Shown here: positions 61,801 to 64,000 of the stretch, one piece after another
Layout of the letters: the number at the start of each line of letters is the position of its first letter
How positions within the stretch are numbered: the stretch's first letter is position 1
Assembly: GCA_958298945.1 (NCBI GenBank)
Contig: OY282605.1
Span: forward strand, 39,286,811 to 39,350,810
Length of the DNA: 64,000 nucleotides
From: Atherix ibis
Lineage: Eukaryota; Arthropoda; Insecta; Diptera; Athericidae
Direction of reading: 5' to 3'
Notes under the pieces: generated by a model
Database searches by the model: none
Told to the model about the DNA's origin: nothing
The model's input: the letters and a program-made list of their open reading frames with translations, nothing else
Position numbers and translations under genes: made by a program

Positions 61801-63985
61801 ACCTTCAATGTAGCGATGGCGTTATTCAGTAAGCTTAAGATACGTTGGGGGTCGATCCAGGAGACCTCGTGGATGATTAATATTCTGCCCGTAGAGTCTA
61901 CAGTTACGTCATTTATGGTCCCAGTAGATAAGGCAGGACCTATCTTCAATATAGCGATGACGTTAGCGAGTAAGCTTAAGATACGTTGGAAGTCGATCCA
62001 GGAGACCTCGTGGATGATTGATATTCTTCCCGTAGAGTCTACAGTTACGTCGTTTATGGTCCCAGGAGATAAGGCAGGACCTACCTTCAATGTAGCGATG
62101 GCGTTATTCAGTAAGCTTAAGATACGTTCGGGGTCGATCCAGGAGACCTCGTGGATGATTAATATTCTGCCAGTAGAGTCTACAGTTACGTCATTTATGG
62201 TCCCAGTTGATAAGGCAGGACCTACCTTCAATGTAGCGATGGCGTTATTCAGTAAGCTTTAGATACGTTGGGTGTCGATCCGGGAGACCTCGTGAATGAT
62301 TAATATTCTGCCCGTAGAGTCTACAGTTACGTCATTTATGGTCCATGTAGACAAGCCAGGTCCTATCTTCAATATAGCGATGACGTTACCGAGTAAGCTT
62401 AAGATACGTTGGGGGTCGATCCAGGAGACCTCGTGGGTGATTAATATTCTGCCCGTAGAGTCTACAGTTACGCCATTTATGGTCCCAGTAGATAAGGCAG
62501 GACCTACATCTTCAATGTAGCGGTGACGTTAGCGGGTAAGCTTAAGATACGCTAGGAGTTGATCCGGAAGATCGTTTGAATAAGTAAATATGTAGCGTCA
62601 CTTATGGTCTCAGGAGACATTAAATAGTATGCCGTCGTAAGTCAGTAAGCTTAAGATACGCTGGGAATCGATCCGGAAAACCACGTGGATACGGAATATT
62701 CTGCCTGTAAATATTACTTATGGTTTCAGATAAAGAGACAGGCCCTAGCTTAAGACATGATAGGATTGTCAAACTGAAAGATCGAGACAACAAATCCGAA
62801 CATCTGCTGGTGTTTTTCGATGCGGCTGGCCAAGACCAGACTCACCCTTGTCACGCCATTGATAATGAGTAATATTGATATGAGAATGATTTTATAATAA
62901 AACGGAGAGGAAGTTCTGAAAGAGCTTTTCTATAATTTTTATAATAAATTCTATATACCATATGGAATAATAATATATTTTATGGATATGAGAAAGTGAA
63001 AAAAGCTCTTCATTTTAAAGATACTTTCTGAAAATACTAGAAAAAATTTTAACTGAGCTATTTTTAAGGCATAATTATGCATTTAGCATTTTTCTTAAGT
63101 ATACAAAAAATTTTATTTTCTAAAGATGCTTTCCCAACAAATTACTACAAAAACATAATTTCAACAAAAACATTTTTGAATCATAATTAAGCTTTCACCA
63201 AATAAAATATCACAATACCCTTTAAAAAAATAAGCTTAAGCATAATAAATTTTGAAAAGCGCCAATGTTCTTATTTTTATTTACAGAAAAAAAAACAATT
63301 TATTTAATGAAAATAAAAATTAACTTTTTATGCGTAGTAAATTTATAGGTTAACTCTCACAAAAGGACTATTTTGAAAAGTAAATTTCATAACTAACTAT
63401 AAAGTCAGCTCCTCCCAAATTCGTGTCGATTAAAAGTTCAATTCCGCAAATATTATGTTGAAAGGCTATTGGTAATAAAGTAATTTTACGTAAAAATCGA
63501 AATTTCCATTGAAAATGGAATTCATTTTTATTTTATTATGGGAGGAGGTTAGGTTAACTATCAATTGAAATTTAAGGTTAAGCTTTTGATCGTACATGGA
63601 ATCGATACTTTAGTAAATTGCTATGAATTATGTAGTTTCATGGTAAAATTCGTGTAAAGCAATTACAATATTCGCGTGATGTGATGTGTTAAGTGTTCAT
63701 TAATAAAAAAAAAATAAGAGAAAAATTTGTAACATTTTTAACATATTTGAGAATAATTTCGGTTATGCGATTGCATAATTTTTTAGATAGTAAAAAATTC
63801 AAATGGAATAATAATATTACCTGTTGTGCATTCGCAATGTGAGTCAAGGTATGTAAGCACGGGTGCTGTAGCTTTTCTAGCTCCCAACAGTCTTGCTCTG
63901 ATCAAACCTTCACGTTTCTGAGCTCGTACAATTTTCACCTTTGGATATGATTTGAAATAGTCTTCTAATTGTTTTTTAGTATGTG
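19734..63985 (-). CDS. Pgant9: polypeptide N-acetylgalactosaminyltransferase (PGANT9-like), partial, 7 exons
   Basis: This gene encodes a Golgi enzyme that transfers GalNAc from UDP-GalNAc to Ser/Thr of mucin-type proteins. The exons are 63985-63821, 48100-47907, 21986-21768, 21678-21536 and 20747-20657, followed by alternative exons 20501-20391 or 19838-19734. All junctions are AG/GT and the phases agree, giving one continuous reading frame. The order is: [10 protein letters not shown], the DSHCEC metal-binding motif, [10 protein letters not shown], the acceptor-loop region [37 protein letters not shown], the end of the catalytic domain (YPELFIPG), then the first ricin-type lectin repeat. 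The transmembrane anchor and stem lie beyond the window, and the remaining lectin repeats were not found before 19734. The family call is firm. The PGANT9 orthology is inferred from overall likeness and from the paired alternative lectin exons, an arrangement known for Drosophila pgant9. The gene spans more than 44 kb because its introns are filled with transposons. Confidence 0.93.
19839..20390 (-). other. 552-bp intron between the two alternative lectin exons
   Basis: It carries a long T run (about 20312-20335 on the + strand, i.e. an A run in the transcript) just after exon a. The intron is long enough that simple steric hindrance cannot explain exclusion of one exon. No base-paired docking and selector sites were identified by eye. 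Confidence 0.6.
20391..20501 (-). CDS. Pgant9: Pgant9-like alternative lectin exon a (basic loop)
   Basis: This 111-nt exon (37 codons, phase 0 to 0) reads 20501 to 20391. The acceptor is GAGTAG and the donor CAG|GTTAAG, which departs from consensus at +3. It encodes [16 protein letters not shown], then [10 protein letters not shown], then [11 protein letters not shown]. Cys in CLD and the CH..GGNQ end mark the first (alpha) QxW-type repeat of the ricin-like lectin domain. The loop between them is strongly basic (R,K,R,K,K). A run of about 20 T's on the + strand lies just downstream in the intron. Its partner at 19734-19838 encodes the same structural segment. Confidence 0.9.
20657..20747 (-). 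CDS. Pgant9: Pgant9-like exon: end of catalytic domain, part 2, and linker to lectin
   Basis: This 91-nt exon reads 20747 to 20657, with acceptor TTTTTAG and a consensus donor GAG|GTATGT. One base completes the split Arg codon, then 30 codons follow: [20 protein letters not shown] and [10 protein letters not shown]. This is the conserved end of the catalytic domain and the short linker before the lectin domain. It ends in phase 0, so it can join in frame to either downstream alternative exon. Confidence 0.93.
21536..21678 (-). CDS. Pgant9: Pgant9-like exon: end of catalytic domain, part 1
   Basis: This 143-nt exon reads 21678 to 21536, with acceptor TTTTCAG and donor TTAG|GTATGA. It starts in phase 0 with [20 protein letters not shown], continues [20 protein letters not shown], and ends in TRRELR, where the Arg codon is split by the next intron. 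The preceding exon ends SPYK, so the join reads SPYK-WRSG, as expected for the family. Confidence 0.94.
21768..21986 (-). CDS. Pgant9: Pgant9-like exon: GalNAc-T motif (WGGEN) region
   Basis: This exon is 219 nt, exactly 73 codons, reading 21986 to 21768. The acceptor is TTTTGCAG and the donor AAG|GTAAAT. It encodes the most conserved block of the family: [20 protein letters not shown], then [37 protein letters not shown] and RKRSPYK. Established family knowledge places the third metal ligand His and the catalytic flexible loop in this part of the fold. Confidence 0.95.
21987..22560. other. start of the 25.9-kb intron
   Basis: The sequence is mixed and not recognised. A GC-richer stretch (22115-22350) gives no family match. 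Confidence 0.4.
22990..24112 (+). mobile_element. mariner-like element inserted in the RTE-like LINE
   Basis: The right end (about 24090-24112) reads TTTTTTGGACACACTGTGTA, a typical mariner terminus (reverse complement TACACAGTGTGTCC). The left end is unclear; a weak relic may be AAAAGTGTGCTAATGTTAC near 23018. The coding remnant is 23098-24031. It separates the two C-terminal pieces of the RTE-like element, so it arrived later. Confidence 0.65.
23098..24031 (+). pseudogene. mariner-like (DD34D) transposase, N-terminally truncated, frameshifted
   Basis: The first HTH is largely missing; the readable part starts [20 protein letters not shown], then [20 protein letters not shown] (second HTH) and [15 protein letters not shown]. 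The first Asp is in [18 protein letters not shown] frameshift near 23520 leads into [18 protein letters not shown] and [15 protein letters not shown] short duplication (GTGTTAGACCTTTTG twice, 23655-23712) brings a stop. The tail has the second Asp in PHDNTPPHN and the third in PDLSPCDDF, 34 residues apart, and ends NGTYFE-stop at 24031. Confidence 0.83.
24419..26073 (+). pseudogene. LINE ORF2 fragment: RT end, RNase H, C-terminal CCHC
   Basis: Three frames must be joined. RT remainder: [20 protein letters not shown], then an out-of-frame thumb region with [20 protein letters not shown]. RNase [11 protein letters not shown] (first Asp), [15 protein letters not shown] (Glu), [14 protein letters not shown] (Asp), then [20 protein letters not shown], where the usual NE-AD Asp is His. 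C-terminus: [18 protein letters not shown], then [19 protein letters not shown], a CCHC pattern common at the end of I/R1/Loa-type ORF2 proteins. RNase H points to an I-group element. Confidence 0.78.
24419..26221 (+). mobile_element. 5'-truncated I-like LINE with 13-bp target-site duplication
   Basis: AATGTCGGTCGTC occurs at 24406-24418 and again at 26222-26234, directly flanking the element. The body starts inside the reverse transcriptase near the YADN (catalytic YADD) block at about 24462 and ends with a 3' UTR (AGTCGCCAAATAGCC...GGGACCTTACAAACAAAC). The duplication lies in the YADD codons of the RTE-like LINE of opposite orientation. Truncation from the 5' end plus a target-site duplication is the mark of LINE retrotransposition. 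Confidence 0.8.
26629..27371. mobile_element. ~743-bp dispersed repeat inserted with 14-bp target-site duplication
   Basis: CTATAATTGATACA occurs at 26615-26628 and at 27372-27385. The related RTE-like copy at 5371-5395 has the uninterrupted sequence ATCTATAATGGCTACACTCTATG at the same place, an empty site. Relatives lie at 4130-4915 and, in pieces, at 55970-56400. The right part (27130-27340) is rich in C/A/T with many CATTCA/CACTCA words. Several short frames exist, but none is convincing. The class (SINE-like, TRIM or LINE 5' piece) is undecided. Confidence 0.7.
27611..28990. other. AT-rich intronic DNA
   Basis: Homopolymer-rich, no family recognised. Confidence 0.5.
29751..31427 (+). mobile_element. 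5'-truncated R1-like LINE with 15-bp target-site duplication
   Basis: AGGTACTTGAATGCT is present at 29736-29750 and 31428-31442, flanking the element exactly. The 3' end carries a 0.24-kb UTR and a short A tail (31421-31428). The element is markedly GC-richer than its surroundings and its coding relic is well kept, so it is among the youngest insertions here. Confidence 0.9.
29752..31187 (+). pseudogene. R1-like reverse transcriptase fragment (ORF2 C-terminal half)
   Basis: The fragment begins inside the RT domain: [56 protein letters not shown] (first catalytic Asp) and [11 protein letters not shown] one-base deletion near 30191 shifts the frame to LWNVMYDG, then [16 protein letters not shown] (catalytic FADD). 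A stop at 30564 and further shifts follow. The tail reads [36 protein letters not shown] and [18 protein letters not shown], the CCHC motif at the end of R1-type ORF2. The stop is at 31185-31187. No RNase H was seen between. Confidence 0.85.
32211..33525. other. AT-rich intronic DNA
   Basis: No coding family recognised. The open frame at 33183-33401 has no recognisable domain. Confidence 0.5.
33526..35600. repeat. ~0.5-kb tandem array rich in TTGCCAGAC/TGTCAGA words, 4 units
   Basis: The block ATTGCCAGACTCTGACAAC recurs at about 33526, 33941, 34531 and 35037, with a diverged form at 35552. A second landmark (ATGNACTGTCAA...ATATGGC) recurs at about 33700, 34241, 34747 and 35253, giving periods of about 541, 506 and 506 bp. 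The two middle-to-right units (34531-35550) are the most alike. Within a unit, short words TTGCCAGA, TGTCAGA and TCTGGCAATGCCA recur in both orientations. No coding potential is shared between units. It resembles a local satellite. Confidence 0.9.
35601..36590. other. AT-rich intronic DNA
   Basis: Nothing recognised. Confidence 0.5.
36600..37110 (-). mobile_element. DUF4817-type transposase remnant
   Basis: The minus strand reads [15 protein letters not shown] near 36880-36835 (cf. WFQQDGAT-HT), and upstream, near 37080-36930, fragments of the AL-TRT..V..C / FENE region (KPRTLYGV-like, IFENE). Heavily decayed. Confidence 0.45.
37111..39040. other. AT-rich intronic DNA
   Basis: Nothing coding recognised. 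A small direct duplication (ATGTAAGTTGGGAAA, twice at 38835-38870) is present. Confidence 0.5.
39045..39205 (+). mobile_element. solo 5' end of a mariner (same family as 57.5-58.4 kb)
   Basis: CGAGGTCTGTTCAAAAAGTA starts at 39045, after TA. The following sequence (TTTTTGTGGCGTTATGTTGG, GCCGACAAGTTCGGCCAT, TTTTTGACAGCTG) matches the reverse complement of 58377-58230. The element breaks off at about 39205. Confidence 0.75.
39206..39665 (+). mobile_element. DUF4817-type transposase remnant
   Basis: The + strand gives [36 protein letters not shown] (mutated MWFQQDGA), a stretch like [18 protein letters not shown] (W-PRS-DLTPLDFF), and [14 protein letters not shown]. It is joined directly to the mariner end at 39045-39205, which suggests recombination or insertion followed by deletion. 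Confidence 0.5.
39900..41505 (-). mobile_element. Jockey-like LINE, endonuclease to 3' region, decayed
   Basis: Read from 41500 down: an endonuclease tail ([20 protein letters not shown], cf. [31 protein letters not shown], the SDH-PV end), then RT pieces ([11 protein letters not shown] at about 41030; [15 protein letters not shown] at about 40780-40830), then the C-terminal block [11 protein letters not shown] with a duplicated segment (40158-40380), and [20 protein letters not shown]. Multiple frameshifts. The order is correct for a Jockey-type ORF2. Confidence 0.75.
40158..40385 (-). repeat. internal tandem duplication (~100-115 bp) in the Jockey-like LINE
   Basis: GGACCATCGATAATTTTGCG occurs at 40161 and again at 40258, and the GTAAGTCCATATTGG-type block occurs at about 40237 and 40352. 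The two blocks correspond to the repeated KPIWTYGL...LRKIIDGP segment. Confidence 0.85.
41506..42900. other. AT-rich intronic DNA
   Basis: Nothing recognised. Confidence 0.5.
42930..43320 (-). mobile_element. DUF4817-type transposase remnant
   Basis: AACGGCGTCAAATTGCACGATCTTG (42933) is the reverse of the family's RSCDLTPLDFF codons, and ACTGGAAACTTTTTGTGC follows the usual spacing. Upstream pieces match less well. The orientation is opposite to the relic that follows at 43320-45130. Confidence 0.45.
43517..44812 (+). mobile_element. mariner element, 1296 bp, complete ends
   Basis: The terminal inverted repeat CGAGGGTCGTTCAATAAGTC (43517) is matched at the right end (reverse complement to 44812), identical over about 26 bp. 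TA target-site duplications are at 43515-43516 and 44813-44814. Size and structure are those of a full-length mariner. Confidence 0.95.
43698..44748 (+). pseudogene. mariner (DD34D) transposase, near full length, inactivated
   Basis: ATG at 43698 ([17 protein letters not shown]). N-terminal HTH domains with [10 protein letters not shown] between them, then [16 protein letters not shown] and [20 protein letters not shown] (first Asp). Codon 188 is a stop (TAA at 44259). The frame resumes [21 protein letters not shown] frameshift lies near 44425-44443, then [12 protein letters not shown] (second Asp) and [12 protein letters not shown] (third Asp). A second stop follows NEDVIA at about 44634, then the tail ends [13 protein letters not shown] at 44748. 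Few lesions in an otherwise full protein mean a fairly recent inactivation. Confidence 0.9.
45135..46485. other. AT-rich intronic DNA
   Basis: Contains a short (GAAAAT)n-like run at about 45867-45910. No coding family recognised. Confidence 0.5.
46490..47480 (-). mobile_element. mariner-like deletion derivative with internal duplication
   Basis: Minus-strand pieces from high to low: SNIEN (47290), MADRTLQ-like (about 47180), [12 protein letters not shown] (about 47130), then a second set: [11 protein letters not shown] (47000-46970), [14 protein letters not shown] (46870-46830), [17 protein letters not shown] (46815-46760), LSPCDFVLF (46715-46690), and [11 protein letters not shown] (46640-46600). 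The N-terminal piece is joined to the tail without the first-Asp region, as in the copies at 300-1640 and 29-32 kb. The head-to-tail segment repeats with a period of about 305-310 bp. Confidence 0.65.
47907..48100 (-). CDS. Pgant9: Pgant9-like exon: central catalytic domain
   Basis: This 194-nt exon reads from 48100 to 47907, with acceptor TTTTTCAG and donor AAG|GTATAG. Two bases complete the Gly codon, then come 64 codons starting [20 protein letters not shown]. It continues [19 protein letters not shown] and [20 protein letters not shown], typical of insect GalNAc-transferases. It joins in phase to the next exon at 21986. The open frame running upstream to 48245 is only intron read-through. 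It is separated by 15.7 kb from the previous exon and 25.9 kb from the next. Confidence 0.94.
48110..49260. other. AT-rich intronic DNA next to exon 48100-47907
   Basis: A somewhat GC-richer stretch at 48410-48560 has no recognised content. Confidence 0.45.
49265..49610 (+). mobile_element. DUF4817-type transposase remnant
   Basis: The + strand reads [15 protein letters not shown] (49442-49485), then [16 protein letters not shown] (49530-49585), equivalent to the WFQQDGATCHT and W-PRSCDLTPLDFF blocks, with [16 protein letters not shown] sequence before. It is followed immediately by the Jockey-like fragment. Confidence 0.6.
49620..51150 (+). mobile_element. Jockey-like LINE with two internal duplications, 3' A tail
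   Basis: Blocks in order: [35 protein letters not shown] (50000), an RT motif GVPQGSIL (50130) followed by [15 protein letters not shown] (catalytic YADD changed), NWFIRWRIK, a second RT motif [20 protein letters not shown] (50475), then [10 protein letters not shown] twice (50666 and 50780), and [10 protein letters not shown]. The 3' end is A-rich at about 51140. No frame is intact. Confidence 0.8.
50666..50900 (+). repeat. internal tandem duplication in the Jockey-like LINE
   Basis: AAACCAATATGGACTTAC occurs at 50666 and at 50780 (114 bp apart). The first block continues [16 protein letters not shown] and the second SAPII..KILRKIY, the same two-block order as in the copy at 40.1-40.4 kb. 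Confidence 0.85.
51151..53995. other. AT-rich intronic DNA
   Basis: Long T/A homopolymers (for example about 51500-51520). No recognised features. Confidence 0.5.
54009..54240. repeat. inverted repeat, 35-bp arms 162 bp apart
   Basis: The arm 54009-54043 pairs with 54206-54240 with about three mismatches; both contain the CAGGAGTATGGCCAAT block or its complement. The spacer is T/C-rich. It could be a small foldback element or an inverted local duplication. Confidence 0.85.
54590..55500 (+). mobile_element. Jockey-like LINE fragment with A-rich 3' end
   Basis: The + strand reads [20 protein letters not shown], then IIYTDDTAI (YADD changed to YTDD) at 54610-54705, and later [24 protein letters not shown] and [10 protein letters not shown] at 55110-55150. 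The order matches a Jockey-type RT and its tail. The end near 55490-55500 is AATAATAAAAAAAA. Confidence 0.65.
55510..55615 (+). mobile_element. LINE 3'-end scrap (CGTCGCCAAATGACC type)
   Basis: GTCGCCAAATGACCTATGAA..GTCGTG resembles the 3' UTR of the I-like LINE at 26.15 kb (GTCGCCAAATAGCCTCACGGTCGTGG). Confidence 0.35.
55620..55960 (-). mobile_element. Jockey-like LINE C-terminal scrap
   Basis: The minus strand at 55715-55640 reads [18 protein letters not shown], the same block as in the other Jockey-like copies. Toward 55960 the match is lost; a 30-bp local duplication (AATTGTAAATTATAAGAA) is present at 55890-55945. Confidence 0.5.
55965..56400. repeat. pieces of the ~0.74-kb dispersed repeat
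   Basis: ACTTCGGTTTGTACTCTGCTC, AAATTCCTAGGCACCGC and GCAGGTTCGCC (56025-56120) match 27008-27105. GACCTATCTAAACCTCCGCTGT and ACAGCACCCGAG (56287-56335) match 26790-26835. The two blocks are in swapped order relative to the 26.6-kb copy. Confidence 0.6.
56405..57465 (-). mobile_element. probable LINE reverse-transcriptase remnant
   Basis: The minus strand near 57275-57040 reads [16 protein letters not shown] (reverse of CAAAGAGAATGCCTTGTGGAACTCC), then [13 protein letters not shown] (YADD-like position), and further down [14 protein letters not shown] and [20 protein letters not shown] at 56670-56460. The general order fits a Jockey/I-type element, but decay is heavy. Confidence 0.4.
57473..58377 (-). 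mobile_element. internally deleted mariner, 905 bp, both ends and TA duplication
   Basis: Left end CGAAATCTGTTCAAAAAGTA (57473) and reverse complement of the right end CGAGGCCTGTTCAAACAGTA (58377) form the inverted repeat. TA lies at 57471-57472 and 58378-58379. Coding pieces on the minus strand: [14 protein letters not shown].. (58264 down), then [18 protein letters not shown] (second Asp) and [10 protein letters not shown] (third Asp), 34 residues apart. The region with the first Asp is deleted and the rest has stops. Confidence 0.85.
58385..60640. other. AT-rich intronic DNA
   Basis: A 19-bp tandem duplication (GTCATATTGGTGATCAGGA) lies at about 58412-58460, next to the mariner. Otherwise nothing recognised. 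Confidence 0.5.
60650..61320 (+). mobile_element. RTE-like LINE reverse-transcriptase fragment
   Basis: The + strand reads [20 protein letters not shown] (RT motif with FIDF-AYD), [16 protein letters not shown], then after a hairpin [20 protein letters not shown] (the ADDIDIIG-T block), and later NMGEEIRT. The order fits RTE-type elements and the minus-strand copy at 26.4 kb. A 3'-end-like block (CTTGTCACGCCATTGATAATGA, 62848-62870) may be its far end. Confidence 0.6.
60907..60967. repeat. 26-bp inverted repeat (24/26 paired), 9-nt loop
   Basis: The arms are 60907-60932 and 60942-60967, with CATTCGAAT as the loop. It lies in the LINE relic between the FIDF and DIDIIC blocks. Confidence 0.9.
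61500..62660. repeat. 141-bp (47-codon) tandem array, 7 clear units plus degenerate edges
   Basis: The landmark GTAGAGTCTACAGTTACG starts at 61609, 61750, 61891, 62032, 62173, 62314 and 62455, a spacing of exactly 141 each time. Degenerate units flank on both sides (61490-61600, 62520-62700). Because 141 is 47 x 3, one frame on each strand stays open: minus 62231-61407 (274 codons, repeating [14 protein letters not shown] and HEVSWID-RILSLL) and plus 61591-62262 (223 codons). Units fall in two types: A (ACCTTCAATGTAGCGATGGCG) and B (ATCTTCAATATAGCGATGACG), in the order A A B A A B B'. A stop (62249-62251 on the minus strand) breaks the longer frame. The protein matches no family known to me. 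Confidence 0.93.
62700..63820. other. AT-rich intronic DNA before the 63.8-kb exon
   Basis: The first 170 bp may be the remaining 3' part of the RTE-like LINE. The rest is unrecognised. Confidence 0.4.
63821..63985 (-). CDS. Pgant9: Pgant9-like exon: start of catalytic GT-A domain with DSH motif
   Basis: This 165-nt exon reads from 63985 down to 63821. It follows a TTTTAG acceptor and ends CAG|GTAATA. Its first two bases complete a codon begun upstream and its last base begins the next codon. The frame encodes [16 protein letters not shown], then [15 protein letters not shown] and [17 protein letters not shown] is the nucleotide-sugar/Mn region, and Asp-Ser-His is the family DxH motif that binds Mn2+ and UDP. 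The preceding exons (stem and first part of the catalytic domain) must lie beyond 64000. Confidence 0.93.
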
Positions 63986-64000
63986 CTAAAAGTTAAATAT

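Noticed and set aside
1..64000. Bacterial-type defence, toxin or viral system
   Set aside because: No such genes were seen. All foreign-looking sequence is transposon or LINE derived.

Overview
The window looks like intronic nuclear DNA of an insect. It is very AT-rich, has intron-interrupted coding sequence, and is crowded with decayed Tc1/mariner-type DNA transposons and LINE retrotransposons. The order of insect cannot be fixed from what is visible. No bacterial operons, CRISPR, tRNA or rRNA genes were seen.

One host gene was found. It lies on the minus strand and encodes a polypeptide N-acetylgalactosaminyltransferase (mucin-type O-glycosylation, Golgi), most like insect PGANT9. Seven exons were found by matching splice sites, phase and protein sequence: 63985-63821, 48100-47907, 21986-21768, 21678-21536, 20747-20657, 20501-20391 and 19838-19734. 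The first five give a continuous stretch of the catalytic domain. The last two are alternative versions of one lectin-domain segment: same phase, same start codon, same end sequence. They look like mutually exclusive exons. The N-terminal membrane anchor and stem lie beyond 64000. The distal lectin exons were not found and probably lie before base 1.

Introns hold everything else. 1-19.7 kb (distal intron): a mariner-like remnant with a 203-bp tandem array inside its transposase (300-1640), LINE pieces (1.7-5.6 kb), a DUF4817-type transposon with a mariner nested in it (8.16-10.64 kb), and long AT-rich stretches. 22-47.9 kb (25.9-kb intron): an RTE-like LINE broken by three later insertions (22.57-27.6 kb), a mariner-like remnant split by an R1-like LINE with a 15-bp target-site duplication (29.0-32.2 kb), a ~0.5-kb tandem array (33.5-35.6 kb), Jockey-like LINE sequence (39.9-41.5 kb), and a near-complete but inactivated mariner (43.5-44.8 kb). 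48.1-63.8 kb (15.7-kb intron): more Jockey-like and RTE-like fragments, a deletion-derivative mariner (57.5-58.4 kb), and a 141-bp (47-codon) tandem array (61.5-62.6 kb).

The transposons do not form a working system: every coding region seen carries frameshifts, stops, deletions or a changed catalytic residue. A theme across several unrelated elements is local tandem or inverted duplication inside the element body.
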